Of a stretch of 64,000 nucleotides of DNA, positions 8,582-17,894 are shown one piece after another. This DNA comes from Candidatus Sulfopaludibacter sp. SbA3 (GTDB lineage Bacteria; Pseudomonadota; Alphaproteobacteria; Caulobacterales; Hyphomonadaceae): NCBI GenBank assembly GCA_945888325.1, contig CAMDAC010000006.1, forward strand, positions 62,001 through 126,000, written 5' to 3'. Position numbers and translations under genes: made by a program. How positions within the stretch are numbered: position 1 is the first letter of the stretch; every line of letters begins with the position of its first letter. Below the pieces are notes generated by a model, which saw only the letters and a list, made by a program, of their open reading frames with translations, had not been told where the DNA came from and did no database searches.

Positions 8582-10141
8582 CTACTCTTCCATGAAGCCC
8601 ACGGGGGCCCGGTAGTCTTCTGCTTTGACCGGCGCGCCGTCGCGGGCGTAGGTTTCGTTCAGTTTGCCGAAGAAGATGGTCTTGGTGTCTGAGGCGTTCG
8701 CAAATCCGTCCGCAGGCGTGCGCAGTTCGGATTTGGCCGCCGGGTTTACAAGATAGGGCGTGACGATGACGACGAGCTCACTCTCCTCGGAGAGAAAGTC
8801 GCGCGACTGGAACAGCGCGCCGAGCACCGGCAGTTTCTTCAGACCCGGAACTTGGTCAAGGTTCTGGCGATCTTTTGTCGAAATAAGGCCGGCCATCATC
8901 ATCGAGCCGCCGGAAGGCAACTCGATCGTCGATTCGGCGCGCCTGACCGTCAGACCAGGCAGCGTCACGCCCTCGATCTGGATCACGTTGCCTTCATCGT
9001 CGATAGTGGTGCGGCTTTCACCCTGGAAAGCGCCCTGGGAGGTCAGCTCCGAAACCTCGGTCGAGATCTTGAGGGATATGCGCCCTTCGGACAGAACCAC
9101 CGGCGTGAACCCAAGGCCAACACCGTAGGGTTTGAATTCCACCGTGATGCGGCCCTGGTTGTCTTGGCCGACCGGCACAGGGAATTCACCGCCTGCAAGG
9201 AACTTCGCGCTTTCGCCCGACATCGCCACCATGGTCGGCTCTGCCAGCGTCTTGACGATGCCGATCCGCTCCAGCGCATTGAAGGCAGCGCCGATTCGGG
9301 ACTGAAGGTCAGTCCCCACATAGTTCGTGTACGTAGCGGTTCCGCCGATCCCGCCCAGAGGACGGCCCTGGATCGGGAAACCGAAATCGCTGCTGAAATC
9401 GCCCGAGCCGCTGAACGGCAGGCCCGGAAACAGGCCGGTTGTGCCCGTGTCGACTGGCGGATCGCCGGTGAACAGGCGTTTTTCAACGAGATTGGCGAAG
9501 TCGCCCCAATTCGGAACGCCGGACAAGTTGATTCCGAGCTGCTTGACGACATTGCGCTGCATCTCGACGATGCGCACTTCGAGCAAGACCTGGTCGGGCG
9601 CCATGACATTCAACATGTTGACGATTTGCGGCCCGTCGTCGCCAGCGGGGAAGTAGGCGGCGACGAGCTGGCGGACGCGGTCGGACTGGGACATGTCGTC
9701 CACAGCGCCTGTCATGACAATGCTGCCGTTCATGCTTTCAAGCTTGACGCGCGCATCGGGGACATGGCGGATAATGGTGTCTTCCAATGCGGCCATGTCG
9801 GTCTCGACATGCAGCGACAGGTCAAGCAGCGTGCGTCCGGCCCGGTCAAAGATCAACGCGCTGGTCTGGCCATAGGCGACACCACGGAAGATGATCCGTT
9901 GCGAGGTCTGGACAACTGCATCGGCAATTGCCGGGTTCGCGATCACCACATCGGCGGCGGGCGCTTCAAGTTCGATGATCACCGACTTGTTGACGCCAAC
10001 CGTGATGCTGCGCGAATTCGTGCTGTCACCGGCAGCCGTGATCACGGTGCCCATGCCTGAGGGGCCAGACTGGGCCGGCGCCGGCAGTGCGGGGCCGAGG
10101 ACCAGAACCGCAGATACAGCTATAATCTTCAGGATACGCAT
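8582..10141 (-). CDS. cpaC: Flp pilus outer-membrane secretin CpaC (RcpA)
   Basis: A 519-residue secretin. It has a Sec signal peptide (residues 1-23, ending PAPAQ), the pilus-assembly N-terminal domain (about 40-115), a BON-like region (about 120-190) and a secretin domain ending with the signature VPGLKKLPVLGALFQS near residues 430-445. It forms the pore through which the Flp fibre leaves the cell. It is separated from cpaB by 2 bases. The full length suggests a functional gene. Confidence 0.95.
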   Translation of the reverse strand: MRILKIIAVSAVLVLGPALPAPAQSGPSGMGTVITAAGDSTNSRSITVGVNKSVIIELEAPAADVVIANPAIADAVVQTSQRIIFRGVAYGQTSALIFDRAGRTLLDLSLHVETDMAALEDTIIRHVPDARVKLESMNGSIVMTGAVDDMSQSDRVRQLVAAYFPAGDDGPQIVNMLNVMAPDQVLLEVRIVEMQRNVVKQLGINLSGVPNWGDFANLVEKRLFTGDPPVDTGTTGLFPGLPFSGSGDFSSDFGFPIQGRPLGGIGGTATYTNYVGTDLQSRIGAAFNALERIGIVKTLAEPTMVAMSGESAKFLAGGEFPVPVGQDNQGRITVEFKPYGVGLGFTPVVLSEGRISLKISTEVSELTSQGAFQGESRTTIDDEGNVIQIEGVTLPGLTVRRAESTIELPSGGSMMMAGLISTKDRQNLDQVPGLKKLPVLGALFQSRDFLSEESELVVIVTPYLVNPAAKSELRTPADGFANASDTKTIFFGKLNETYARDGAPVKAEDYRAPVGFMEE

Positions 10142-10143
10142 GT

Positions 10144-10992
10144 TCAGTTGCCTCCCACGCCGGCAGGTGAAGGCTGGCCGTTCCGAATGATCGTGATTCC
10201 GGATCCGGTCGCGCCATCATCGCCTTCAAGAAGTTCGATTCGGGGGCTCCGGTCCGTGCCGCTGGCCATCTGGTCCAGAGGGCGCAGCGACAGGGACACC
10301 TCCCCGCGGCGCATCGACATGGCGAGAAGTTCAGCTTCCTGGGGTGAAACTTCCAGCGTGGCAGTGCTGCCGAGGCGGGCCGTTTCCCCTTCTGCGTTGG
10401 TCGCGAAGTTCTGGTCGATCGCCAGCACACGGACGTTCTTCACGATCGTGGTGGCAATCGTGCGCTCGGGGATGGCGCGCGCATCGTCGGCGGCCTGGTC
10501 ATAAGTCAGGATAAGGTCGACCCTGTCATTGGGCAGGATGAAGCCGCCGGATGCTGATTCGGCTGAAATCTCGACCGACACGGCCCGCATCTCGGGATCC
10601 ATGATAGAGGCAAGCAGTCCCTGATCCCCCTTGATGACCACTTTTTGTGGCAGGACGGGCTCGCCCTTGTAGAGGGCCGCCTTGACGACGGCGCCGGTCA
10701 GCGTCTCGATCGAGGCGGGGACCGTGGTCTGGACATAGTAGCCTTCGACGAGGTTGGCTTTTGGCCAGGGCGCCCATTTCAGGTCTTCCGCCTTGATCGT
10801 CTCGCCGATGGCGAAATCGCGAAGGACGGTCAGCACCTCGACTTCGGAGACTTCACGCTCCTCGATCCGGAGCTTTTCCTGCAAAACGGTCTCGGTCACG
10901 ACTTGCGGCTTGCTCAGCTGCAGAACCAGGAAGGCTGCGCCTCCTGCGGCGGCCAGCGCCAGAAGAAGGATGATGATGCGCATCGGCGACAT
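10144..10992 (-). CDS. cpaB: Flp pilus assembly protein CpaB (RcpC)
   Basis: A 282-residue periplasmic protein anchored by an N-terminal helix (about residues 4-26). The SAF domain (LRDFAIGETIKAEDLKWA, about 60-125) is followed by the RcpC/CpaB domain (SGGFILPNDRVDLILTY, about 150-240). CpaB stabilises the secretin and may bind glycans. It lies between cpaA and cpaC in the usual order. The last ~25 residues are Gly/Asp-rich and probably flexible. Confidence 0.92.
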   Translation of the reverse strand: MSPMRIIILLLALAAAGGAAFLVLQLSKPQVVTETVLQEKLRIEEREVSEVEVLTVLRDFAIGETIKAEDLKWAPWPKANLVEGYYVQTTVPASIETLTGAVVKAALYKGEPVLPQKVVIKGDQGLLASIMDPEMRAVSVEISAESASGGFILPNDRVDLILTYDQAADDARAIPERTIATTIVKNVRVLAIDQNFATNAEGETARLGSTATLEVSPQEAELLAMSMRRGEVSLSLRPLDQMASGTDRSPRIELLEGDDGATGSGITIIRNGQPSPAGVGGN

Positions 10993-11090
10993 AATCCGCC
11001 ACTCCTCTTACTCTAGGTCTTCAGGCCAGCGCAGGACGCGGCAAGCCTTCTCAATCAAGACCAAAGTTGCACGCTGCGCCTAAAGGAGTG

Positions 11091-11606
11091 TTAACCGGCA
11101 AAGCCAAAGGATTCATAAAAGAGGGCGAGCAGCGGAGAGGCTGATCCGGCAATGATCGCCCCGCCGGTAATCGCCACACCGTAGGGTACGCCGGCCTTCG
11201 GCTCGAACGGGGCGCGCATGAAGCCCGGAACAGCGGCAGCCGGGAAGCTCCGTTTACCAATCAAAAGAAACAGCGCGCAGGCGCCGCCCACGATGGCCAT
11301 CCAGTAGACAAAGGGAAAGGCGGCCGCAGGACCCATCCAGAGCACGACGGCGGGAATCATCTTGGCGTCCCCTCCCCCGAAAATGCGGAAGGCAAACAGG
11401 CCGACGGCAATGACGAAGGCCAGCCCGCCGGCGAGCAGATGACCGCCCAGTATCTCGATCGGAATGCCCGACACCAGCGCCGCCGGGACAAAAAGACCGG
11501 CAATCGTGAGGTTCAGCCAATTCGGAATCGTCAGGCGATTGACGTCATGCAGGGCAGCAAAAATGCACAAGGCCAGGAAAAGGCCCGAGAGAAAGATGAG
11601 AATCAT
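11091..11606 (-). CDS. cpaA: Prepilin peptidase CpaA (A24 family, short form)
   Basis: A 171-residue polytopic membrane aspartyl protease. It has the conserved Asp in ALHDVNRLTIPNW near residue 19 and the FGGGDAK motif in the middle, the two Asp-containing sites of type IV prepilin peptidases. It lacks the N-terminal methylase domain, as is usual for CpaA/TadV. It should cleave the Flp pilin encoded just upstream. An upstream ATG at 11648 would add 14 residues that look unlike a signal or helix, so the start at 11606 is preferred. Confidence 0.9.
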   Translation of the reverse strand: MILIFLSGLFLALCIFAALHDVNRLTIPNWLNLTIAGLFVPAALVSGIPIEILGGHLLAGGLAFVIAVGLFAFRIFGGGDAKMIPAVVLWMGPAAAFPFVYWMAIVGGACALFLLIGKRSFPAAAVPGFMRAPFEPKAGVPYGVAITGGAIIAGSASPLLALFYESFGFAG

Positions 11607-11697
11607 GGCGGCAGCTCCGGTTCGGCAAGCCCCGGCAAGCTGCCTCAAAAGCCTGAACGAAGCCTTTCCCCATGCAGGGCGCCCGCAAGCGCGGAAT

Positions 11698-11730
11698 CGA
11701 AAGAGCCGCCGGGCAAGCCCGGCGGCTCCA
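11698..11730 (-). terminator. Rho-independent terminator after flp pilin
   Basis: A perfect 12-bp inverted repeat (11703-11714 with 11717-11728), GAGCCGCCGGGC against GCCCGGCGGCTC, followed on the minus strand by TTTCG. It sits 27 bases past the pilin stop. It could let most transcripts end after the abundant pilin while some read through into cpaA. Confidence 0.75.
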
Positions 11731-11756
11731 TAGTCATCTAGAATAATCGGGGGCGA

Positions 11757-11918
11757 TTAGGCGCCTTCGATTGCGTCCGCAACTTCGTTGAAGGCGGCGC
11801 CAGACTGCTCACCGAGAGCGGTCACACCGCCGATGATGGCGACAGCGATCAGAGCGGCGATGAGGCCGTACTCGATAGCGGTTGCGCCCGACTCGTCTTT
11901 AAGAAAACGTGCAAACAT
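11757..11918 (-). CDS. Flp-type IVb major pilin (Flp/PilA)
   Basis: A 53-residue prepilin. The leader MFARFLKDESG ends in Gly11, and the mature protein would begin ATAIEYGLIAALIAV, with Glu at +5 and Tyr at +6: the Flp processing motif plus a hydrophobic helix through about residue 35. The C-terminal half is short and acidic (NEVADAIEGA). A GGGAG Shine-Dalgarno sits just upstream of the ATG. It is the first gene of the cpa operon and its substrate: cleaved by CpaA and polymerised by CpaF/TadB/TadC. Strong terminator downstream. Confidence 0.95.
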   Translation of the reverse strand: MFARFLKDESGATAIEYGLIAALIAVAIIGGVTALGEQSGAAFNEVADAIEGA

Positions 11919-12270
11919 TGGAAACTCCCATCATTCGTTTTTGACATGTCCCGGCTTGAACTTTTCTTCCTGGAACAAAAACAGGTGTAAACTTGCAGAG
12001 TTCAGATCTGATTGAAGAAATCAGAAAAGTCGTGAAGCCGTGTCAGGCTTTCATTTACCGCGCCTGAAGCTTCCATGAAGACGTTGACTGGACGGCATGC
12101 GCGTCCCCGTCCCTGCCTATATATAGAGAGCGCATGGCACCGCGTTGCGCAGGCTGCCGGACAGTGATGTGCCGTCTATATGCGATGTGCTTGCGGAAAG
12201 TTCCGGTTAGGATTCAGTAAACCATAATCTGGAATATTCTGGTGACCCTGTATGCTGGAGTGTCCGTATA
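11919..12270. promoter_or_regulatory. Divergent promoter region between flp pilin and the plus-strand tad genes
   Basis: This 352-base gene-free, relatively AT-rich stretch must hold the promoters of both operons. On the pilin side, a hairpin CTGATT/AATCAG with a 5-base loop (12008-12024) lies about 90 bases before the ATG, probably in the leader. On the other side, CATAAT at 12223-12228 could be a -10 box for the plus-strand gene, without a good -35. A perfect GAATATTC palindrome follows at about 12232-12239. No TTAA-N7-TTAA CtrA site was found. Confidence 0.45.
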
Positions 12271-12714
12271 ATGACGATCTGCCTGAAAGCTGCCGCGTTC
12301 GGCGCCGTCGCTCTCGCTCTCGCGTCGACGGCTTCGGCCGACGAATTGTTTGTAGAAGCCAGCAAGACGGTCCCGCTGACGATCAATGGCGCCGCCTCCA
12401 GCATCATCATCGGCAACAAGAACATCGCCGATGTCGCCGTACACAATGAAAACCTGCTGTTCGTGACCGGCAAGAGCTATGGAACGACAAACCTGCTGGT
12501 TTTCGACAAGGCCGGCCGCGAGATCTACAGCTCGGATGTCCTGGTCACTACCAATTCCGCCTCGCTGGTCACGATCAACCGGGCCGGCCAGTCCTACACT
12601 TATAACTGCTCACCCAATTGCAAGGCGGTGCTCAGCGTCGGTGACCAGGCGGATCATTTCGCCACCCTGATCGACCAGCAGCTCCAGACCCAGGCCCTGA
12701 CCGAAGGCGAATAG
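12271..12714 (+). CDS. Secretin N-domain-only pilus assembly protein (CpaC N-terminal-like)
   Basis: A 147-residue secreted protein with a signal peptide (residues 1-23, ending TASA). The body matches the pilus-assembly N-terminal domain found at the start of CpaC (ELFVEASKTVPLTINGAA, then SSIIIGNKNIADV) but has no secretin barrel. Two Cys in YNCSPNCKA, near residues 110-116, could form a disulfide. It is divergent from the pilin and upstream of two TadE-like genes, so it is probably a periplasmic accessory of the Tad machine. A small CAGCG/CGCTG hairpin at 12718-12732 follows the stop. Confidence 0.82.
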   Translation: MTICLKAAAFGAVALALASTASADELFVEASKTVPLTINGAASSIIIGNKNIADVAVHNENLLFVTGKSYGTTNLLVFDKAGREIYSSDVLVTTNSASLVTINRAGQSYTYNCSPNCKAVLSVGDQADHFATLIDQQLQTQALTEGE

Positions 12715-12829
12715 GACAGCGGTTAACGCTGCCTTATCCAGACCGGTAAAATTCGAGCATGCGCCGAAGCCACCTGCAAACCGGCGTGTGATAAGTCGGT
12801 TGTCTGTGACTCAACAGGGGATCGGAAAG

Positions 12830-13390
12830 ATGTCCGGCGCTTACGAATTCAGCCTCGCAGCACGCCTCCGGTCGCGCTGGCAGCGCTTCGCTGAAGACCA
12901 GCGCGGCGCCGCGGCGGTCGAATTTGCGATGATCGCCGCTCCCTTCTTCTTTCTCATCTTCGGTCTTCTCGAAGTGTGTCTGATCTTCATCATGACCACC
13001 ATCATGGAGAACGCGGTCTCCGAAGCGGCGCGCCCCCTTCGCACCGGCGAGGCCCAGGGCGCCGGAATGACAGAAATGCAGTTCCGCCAAGCGGTCTGCG
13101 CCGAGTTTTTCGAAATCATTGAATGCGACGCACGTCTTTCGATCGACGTCCGCACGGTCTCTGACTTTGCCTCGACCCCTACCGGCTCTGCCCTGGACGC
13201 AGACGGCAACCTCGAGAACAACGACTTCATGTTCGAGCCCGGCGGCCCCAACGACATCGTGGCCGTGCGCGTCTTCTCCGAATGGGATCTGATCACGCCG
13301 ATCTTGTCGCAGCCGCTCGCCAACATGGCAGGCAACAAGCATCTCCTTCAAACCAGCGCCGTTTTCCGCAACGAACCGTTCGGGAGCTGA
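12830..13390 (+). CDS. tadE: TadE-like minor pseudopilin
   Basis: A 186-residue protein with a short basic N-terminus, the TadE motif DQRGAAAVEFAMIAAPFF and a membrane helix at about residues 23-50, followed by a periplasmic domain with Cys in AVCAEFFEIIECD. Minor pseudopilins of this type are processed by the same peptidase as Flp and help start or anchor the fibre. GTG at 12788 is an alternative start, but ATG at 12830 has AGGGGA just upstream and puts the helix at the usual place. The next gene follows by 4 bases. Confidence 0.88.
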   Translation: MSGAYEFSLAARLRSRWQRFAEDQRGAAAVEFAMIAAPFFFLIFGLLEVCLIFIMTTIMENAVSEAARPLRTGEAQGAGMTEMQFRQAVCAEFFEIIECDARLSIDVRTVSDFASTPTGSALDADGNLENNDFMFEPGGPNDIVAVRVFSEWDLITPILSQPLANMAGNKHLLQTSAVFRNEPFGS

Positions 13391-13394
13391 TATC

Positions 13395-14003
13395 ATGACC
13401 CTTCGATCCGCTCTCTCCCTGCTCACCCGTCGCACCCGCTGGCGCGGTATCCAGGGCATCTGGTACAACGAGAAAGGCATCTCGGCTGTCGAATTTGCGC
13501 TGATCGCACCGCTCATGGTGCTGATCTATTTCGGATGTATCGAACTCAGCCTGCTGATGCGCGTTGACCGGCGCGTGACCACGACGGCTTCGAGCCTCGG
13601 AGACCTGACGGCGCGCCTTGTGACCGTCAGTGACGCTGACATGCAGGAACTGTTCAATGCCGCCTCGGTGACGATGCAGCCCTATCCGGCCGAGACCGCC
13701 CTCATGCGGATCACGTCGGTGGTCGACAATGGCGACGGTCAGACCCGCGTCGACTGGTCGGACGGCCACAACATCCTTCCGTATACTGAAGGCGCCCTGA
13801 TCACGGTTCCCGAAGGTCTCGTGCCGAGCCCTGGTTCGGTCATCGTTGCGGAAGTCGAGTTCGAATACGAAAGCACGCTGGGCGTGGTTCTGGACGCCTC
13901 GCAAACCCTGAAGGACGTGTTCTACTTGCGTCCCCGCCGGGTTACCCAGATTGCCCGCACAGATGACGCCGACCCCGCAACCGGCTTCGGCCCGGGCAGC
14001 TAG
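13395..14003 (+). CDS. TadE/TadG-like minor pseudopilin
   Basis: A 202-residue protein with a basic N-terminus and the motif NEKGISAVEFALIAPLMVLI (about residues 25-44), which continues into a membrane helix up to about residue 55. A periplasmic domain of about 145 residues follows. It is a second TadE-family protein, 4 bases after the first and clearly co-transcribed. It has no von Willebrand-type domain, so it is not a full TadG. It is convergent with the UMF1 transporter gene, with 8 bases between them. Confidence 0.85.
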   Translation: MTLRSALSLLTRRTRWRGIQGIWYNEKGISAVEFALIAPLMVLIYFGCIELSLLMRVDRRVTTTASSLGDLTARLVTVSDADMQELFNAASVTMQPYPAETALMRITSVVDNGDGQTRVDWSDGHNILPYTEGALITVPEGLVPSPGSVIVAEVEFEYESTLGVVLDASQTLKDVFYLRPRRVTQIARTDDADPATGFGPGS

Positions 14004-14011
14004 CCCCTCGC

Positions 14012-15490
14012 CTACCGGTTTTCGTCGGCGTGCTTCGGCGCCTGGACTTTCCAAAGCACGATCAGCCCGATCAGGAACATGAACCCGATGCCGCCCATGC
14101 CGATGCGCTGGTTGCCGGTCAGCCATGTCAGCAGGCTGACAATTCCGGGGCCCATCCAGACCGTTACCGTGCCGGCAATCGCGTAAAGCCCGAAGAACTC
14201 GCCAATCCGCTCGCGCGGCGCGATATGCACCAGCATGTAGCGGCTCGAAGAGATCGACGCGACGACCACGATGGCGGTGGGGATAACGAACAGGAAGTAG
14301 ACGATGTCTGACAGCGTGTCGAAGAACGGACTGCCCCAGACCGGTTCGCCGCTGGGGATGAGGCCGAACAGGAGCGACTCCGGCGTAATCGACAGCTGCG
14401 CGAGCAGCAGGACCACAAGGATCGAGATTTCCCAGATCAGCGCCATCTTCGGACCAAGCCAACGGTCGAGCGCGCCGCCGAGGAACCCGCCGATCGCGCC
14501 GAACAGCACGCCCGTGATCCCGAAGAACAGGATCTCGACCCCTGACCAGCCGAGGAAGGTGGCCGCGAATACGGCGCCGAGAGTCAACAGCGCCGACATC
14601 GCGTCGGCGTAGATCGTCCGCGCGATCAGGAAACGCATCGTCTGCGGGTGTTCCTTGAACAGGCCGGCGAGGTAGTTCTTGAAGACTGTCACCCGCTCGA
14701 AAACCGAGTGGCGTTTCTGCCCGTCCACCGGCTCACCGAGGAAGACGTCCGCCGCTGCGCGTTTCCAGGTCAGGCCGCCCGGCGCGCCGTCCGGCATGAA
14801 CAGGAAGAACGGGATCACCAGGAGGAGCATCCAGACGGCGACGAACGGACCGGCGAATCGCTGCGGCGCGTTGGTCTCCCGGTCGAGCGCGATCAGTTGT
14901 TCATCTGCGGCGAAGGGCAGCCCGGTGCCGGGCAGAAGGAGGCCGAAGAGGAAGAAGAACAGGATACCGACGCTGAGCAGGTTGCCCGTCGACAGGCCCA
15001 GTCCGGAAATATAGGGCAAGGCGCTCGGCCTGCCGGCCATCGGCAGCATCGCGTTGTGCAGCACTTCAGAATAGCCGTAGCAGCAATATGCGATCGCCAG
15101 CACCGCCATCGTCGGCCACATGGTCAGCGGGCCCTCCGGGCGCGCCCACCAGAGAATGAACGAGCAGAAGGCCAGCAGACCGACGAAGAACACCAGAGGC
15201 GGTTTGCGGCGCCCGGCCTTGTCCGCGATCACACCGAGGAAGGGCGCTGTCAGCGCCGTCACGATCCCGGCGATGGTGATCGTCAGACCCGACAGGCTGA
15301 GCGCATCGGCGCCGCCACCCGCCAGAACCGAAGCGAAGTAAGGCGCGAAGATATAGATGACGATCAGGTTGTAGTACGGGTTGCGGGCACCTTCGAAGAT
15401 TGCCCAGGCCAGACCCTTGATACCAAACGGCCCGCCATCAACGGTCGCCCGCGCCGAACCTTCAGGCGCGTCGAGCACCACTTGCGCCAT
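14012..15490 (-). CDS. MFS transporter, UMF1 (Atg22-like) family
   Basis: A 492-residue integral membrane protein with about 11-12 hydrophobic segments. The N-terminal segment LAWAIFEGARNPYYNL and the loop ADKAGRRKPP (MFS motif A) after helix 2 are typical of the UMF1/Atg22-like branch. Some family members are thought to export amino acids, but the substrate here is unknown. It is a single-gene unit on the minus strand. The 186 bases upstream, shared with the divergent phospholipase-like gene, show no recognised site. Confidence 0.82.
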   Translation of the reverse strand: MAQVVLDAPEGSARATVDGGPFGIKGLAWAIFEGARNPYYNLIVIYIFAPYFASVLAGGGADALSLSGLTITIAGIVTALTAPFLGVIADKAGRRKPPLVFFVGLLAFCSFILWWARPEGPLTMWPTMAVLAIAYCCYGYSEVLHNAMLPMAGRPSALPYISGLGLSTGNLLSVGILFFFLFGLLLPGTGLPFAADEQLIALDRETNAPQRFAGPFVAVWMLLLVIPFFLFMPDGAPGGLTWKRAAADVFLGEPVDGQKRHSVFERVTVFKNYLAGLFKEHPQTMRFLIARTIYADAMSALLTLGAVFAATFLGWSGVEILFFGITGVLFGAIGGFLGGALDRWLGPKMALIWEISILVVLLLAQLSITPESLLFGLIPSGEPVWGSPFFDTLSDIVYFLFVIPTAIVVVASISSSRYMLVHIAPRERIGEFFGLYAIAGTVTVWMGPGIVSLLTWLTGNQRIGMGGIGFMFLIGLIVLWKVQAPKHADENR

Positions 15491-15676
15491 TCGAAATCCT
15501 CCCGGCGCAAGTACCTGCGCTCATCGGGGCAAGACTAGCCGTTCGCAGGGAAAGGGGAAGCGGATTTGCTCATGACCGCGCGTCAGGCCCCGGAACGCCG
15601 CCGCCTTTCCCTGAAAGCCCGCCTGCGCTAATCCGGCCTCCTGCAACGTCTACGCTGACCTGGGGAGGACCGGGGC

Positions 15677-16462
15677 ATGAAGCTTCCGCCCGGATGGATC
15701 ACGGTCTGCGCTGTAATGATAACGGCCTGCGCCACCGCGCCGGGCATCGACCGCCCCGTGCCGCTCGATGCCGGATATGCGGCCCGCGAAGTGGCTGCCG
15801 GCAAACCGGCTGACCGGTGCGGGCCGGAATTCATCTCGGATCACCTGCCCCAATCCCTTGTCTCGCTGATGGGCCCCCTGATCGACGGCCCGTTCCGGCC
15901 CGTCTGCGCGCGTCATGACGCCTGCTACGAACTGCGCGAACAGACTCAGGCCTGGTGCGACGACCGGATGCGCACCGAGATGATCGACATCTGCAACGCA
16001 GGCCGGACAGAAACCTCTGCCGCAGCCGCGCTCTGCCGGTTTCGCGCGGGGGTATATGCGGGCCTCGTCGACAATTCCTTCGGCGCCTATTCCTATCACG
16101 GCGAACCCGACGGTCGGATCGCGGCGGTCGAACTCGCAGAGGCGCCGGAGGGCAATGTAAAGATCTGCACGACGGTCGAAAATCCGACCCCCCTGCTCCA
16201 GGAATATGTCGTTGAGCTGCGCGCCGCCAATGGCAAACGGATCGACAGCGAGCCGGGCTTCGGCGAACGCAGCGTCCGGGCCGGCGGGTCCGCCGTCATC
16301 TGCGTCGGAACCAATGGCTCACCGTTCTGGACTCTCGGCCGCATCAAGGGTCCGGTCGAAATTGTTCTGCTGGCGGATGATCCCGATTCGCTCGCGATGA
16401 GACATGACCGGGTCGCAGTGGACCGCCGCGTCCTGGACCGCGCGGCGCTGGATGTCCGCTAA
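15677..16462 (+). CDS. Lipoprotein with a phospholipase A2-like catalytic motif
   Basis: A 261-residue predicted lipoprotein with the lipobox ITAC (Cys18) and a strong GGGGAGGA Shine-Dalgarno. The segment [10 protein letters not shown] places a His80-Asp81 pair between Cys77 and Cys83, the active-site signature of the phospholipase A2 superfamily (CxxHDxC). Further Cys in QAWCDD, DICNAG and LCRF suggest a disulfide-stabilised helical core. About 120 residues of probable beta structure follow. Hydrolysis of phospholipid sn-2 esters is inferred from the motif only. Its stop overlaps the murC stop by 4 bases. Confidence 0.68.
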   Translation: MKLPPGWITVCAVMITACATAPGIDRPVPLDAGYAAREVAAGKPADRCGPEFISDHLPQSLVSLMGPLIDGPFRPVCARHDACYELREQTQAWCDDRMRTEMIDICNAGRTETSAAAALCRFRAGVYAGLVDNSFGAYSYHGEPDGRIAAVELAEAPEGNVKICTTVENPTPLLQEYVVELRAANGKRIDSEPGFGERSVRAGGSAVICVGTNGSPFWTLGRIKGPVEIVLLADDPDSLAMRHDRVAVDRRVLDRAALDVR

Positions 16463-17877
16463 AGCCTGCCCGCCAGTTCACCCGCATATTTCGTGATGTC
16501 GCCTGCCCCGAGGCACACGATCATGGCGCCCGGGACCGCGAGCGGACGCACCGCGTCGGCAAGACCAGCGAGGCCGGGCAAGGCCGTTGCGCTCTTGTGT
16601 CCGTGGCGGCGGATGGAATTGACCAGCGCCTCACTGGTGATGCCCGGGATCGGCGTCTCGCCTGCCTCATAGACCGGCGCGACCAGTACATGATCGGCCG
16701 CGTCGAAACAGGTCGAGAACTCCTCGAACAGGTCATTCAGACGCGAATACCGGTGCGGCTGGCAGACGGCGATCAGCGTGCCCTTGCCCTGCATTGCGCG
16801 GCCCGCCTTGAGCACGGCGGCGATCTCGACCGGGTGGTGGCCATAATCGTCGATGATCTTCACCGGGGGCTGGCCCGCGACCGGAACCCAGTCGCCGACC
16901 GGCGTGAAGCGCCGCTTCACGCCCCCGAACTTCGCCAGCGCGCTGCGCATCTGCACGTCCGTGGCGCCAAGCTCCAGCGCCACGGCGATGGCGGCGAGCG
17001 AGTTCTGCACATTGTGCTCCCCCGCCATCGGCAGCGAGAAATCCTTGATCAGGCGCACATCGGCGCCGGGCGCGCGCCGGATCTCGACATCGAAATGCGC
17101 GCCGTTCAGGTCAGTGCGCAGGTTGGTCGCCCGCACATCGGCCTGCAGGTTGAAGCCGTAGGTGATGCGGCGCCGGTCGGTGACTCGCGCCGCCAGTGCC
17201 TGCACCTCCGGATGGTCCGTGCACAGAACAGCAAAACCATAGAAAGGCAGGTTCTCGACAAAGGTGTCGAAGGCTTCCCGCAACCGGTCCATGGTGCCGT
17301 AATGGTCCATGTGCTCGGGGTCGATATTGGTAACAATGGCGCAGGTCGGATGCAGCTTGGCAAAGGTACCGTCACTTTCATCGCTCTCGACGACCATCCA
17401 GTCGCTTTCGCCCGCCTTGTAGTTCGAGCCATAGGCATGGATGATCCCGCCATTGATGACGGTCGGGTCAATCCCCGCCCCGTCCAGCAAGCAGGCGACC
17501 AGCGAGGTCGTCGTCGTCTTGCCATGCGTGCCCGCGATGCAGACGGTGTATTTCAGCCGCGTGATCTCGGCGAGCATATTGGCGCGCCGCACGACGGGAA
17601 TGCCCGCGGCGCGGGCAGCGCGCACTTCCGGATTGTCGCGCTTGATCGCGGACGAGATGATCACCGTTCCGGCGCCTGCCACGTTCTCCGGCTGGTGGCC
17701 GATAAACACCTTCACGCCGCGTGCGCGCAGGCGCTCGACGTTGGCACTGTCGGCGACGTCCGAACCCTGCACCAGGTAGCCCATCGTCAGCATGACATCC
17801 GCAATGCCGGACATGCCGATGCCGCCGATGCCGACAATATGCGCGGGGCCTACAGAGAACGGGGTGGGTGGTGACAT
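16459..17877 (-). CDS. murC: UDP-N-acetylmuramate--L-alanine ligase
   Basis: A 472-residue cytosolic Mur ligase that adds L-Ala to UDP-MurNAc. The N-terminal Rossmann motif [11 protein letters not shown] (about residues 16-26), the ATP loop GTHGKTTTT (about 116-124) and the C-terminal [10 protein letters not shown] segment are all present. It is the last gene of the dcw block here, 17 bases after a small membrane protein; murB and ddl do not follow, because a convergent lipoprotein gene ends the run. Confidence 0.97.
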   Translation of the reverse strand: MSPPTPFSVGPAHIVGIGGIGMSGIADVMLTMGYLVQGSDVADSANVERLRARGVKVFIGHQPENVAGAGTVIISSAIKRDNPEVRAARAAGIPVVRRANMLAEITRLKYTVCIAGTHGKTTTTSLVACLLDGAGIDPTVINGGIIHAYGSNYKAGESDWMVVESDESDGTFAKLHPTCAIVTNIDPEHMDHYGTMDRLREAFDTFVENLPFYGFAVLCTDHPEVQALAARVTDRRRITYGFNLQADVRATNLRTDLNGAHFDVEIRRAPGADVRLIKDFSLPMAGEHNVQNSLAAIAVALELGATDVQMRSALAKFGGVKRRFTPVGDWVPVAGQPPVKIIDDYGHHPVEIAAVLKAGRAMQGKGTLIAVCQPHRYSRLNDLFEEFSTCFDAADHVLVAPVYEAGETPIPGITSEALVNSIRRHGHKSATALPGLAGLADAVRPLAVPGAMIVCLGAGDITKYAGELAGRL

Positions 17878-17894
17878 GGAGGGAATCTAAGCTC

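Noticed and set aside
12134-12149. Possible sigma-54 promoter TGGCAC...TTGC upstream of the plus-strand tad genes
   Set aside because: The spacer between the two elements is one base too short (4 instead of 5), which sigma-54 does not tolerate.
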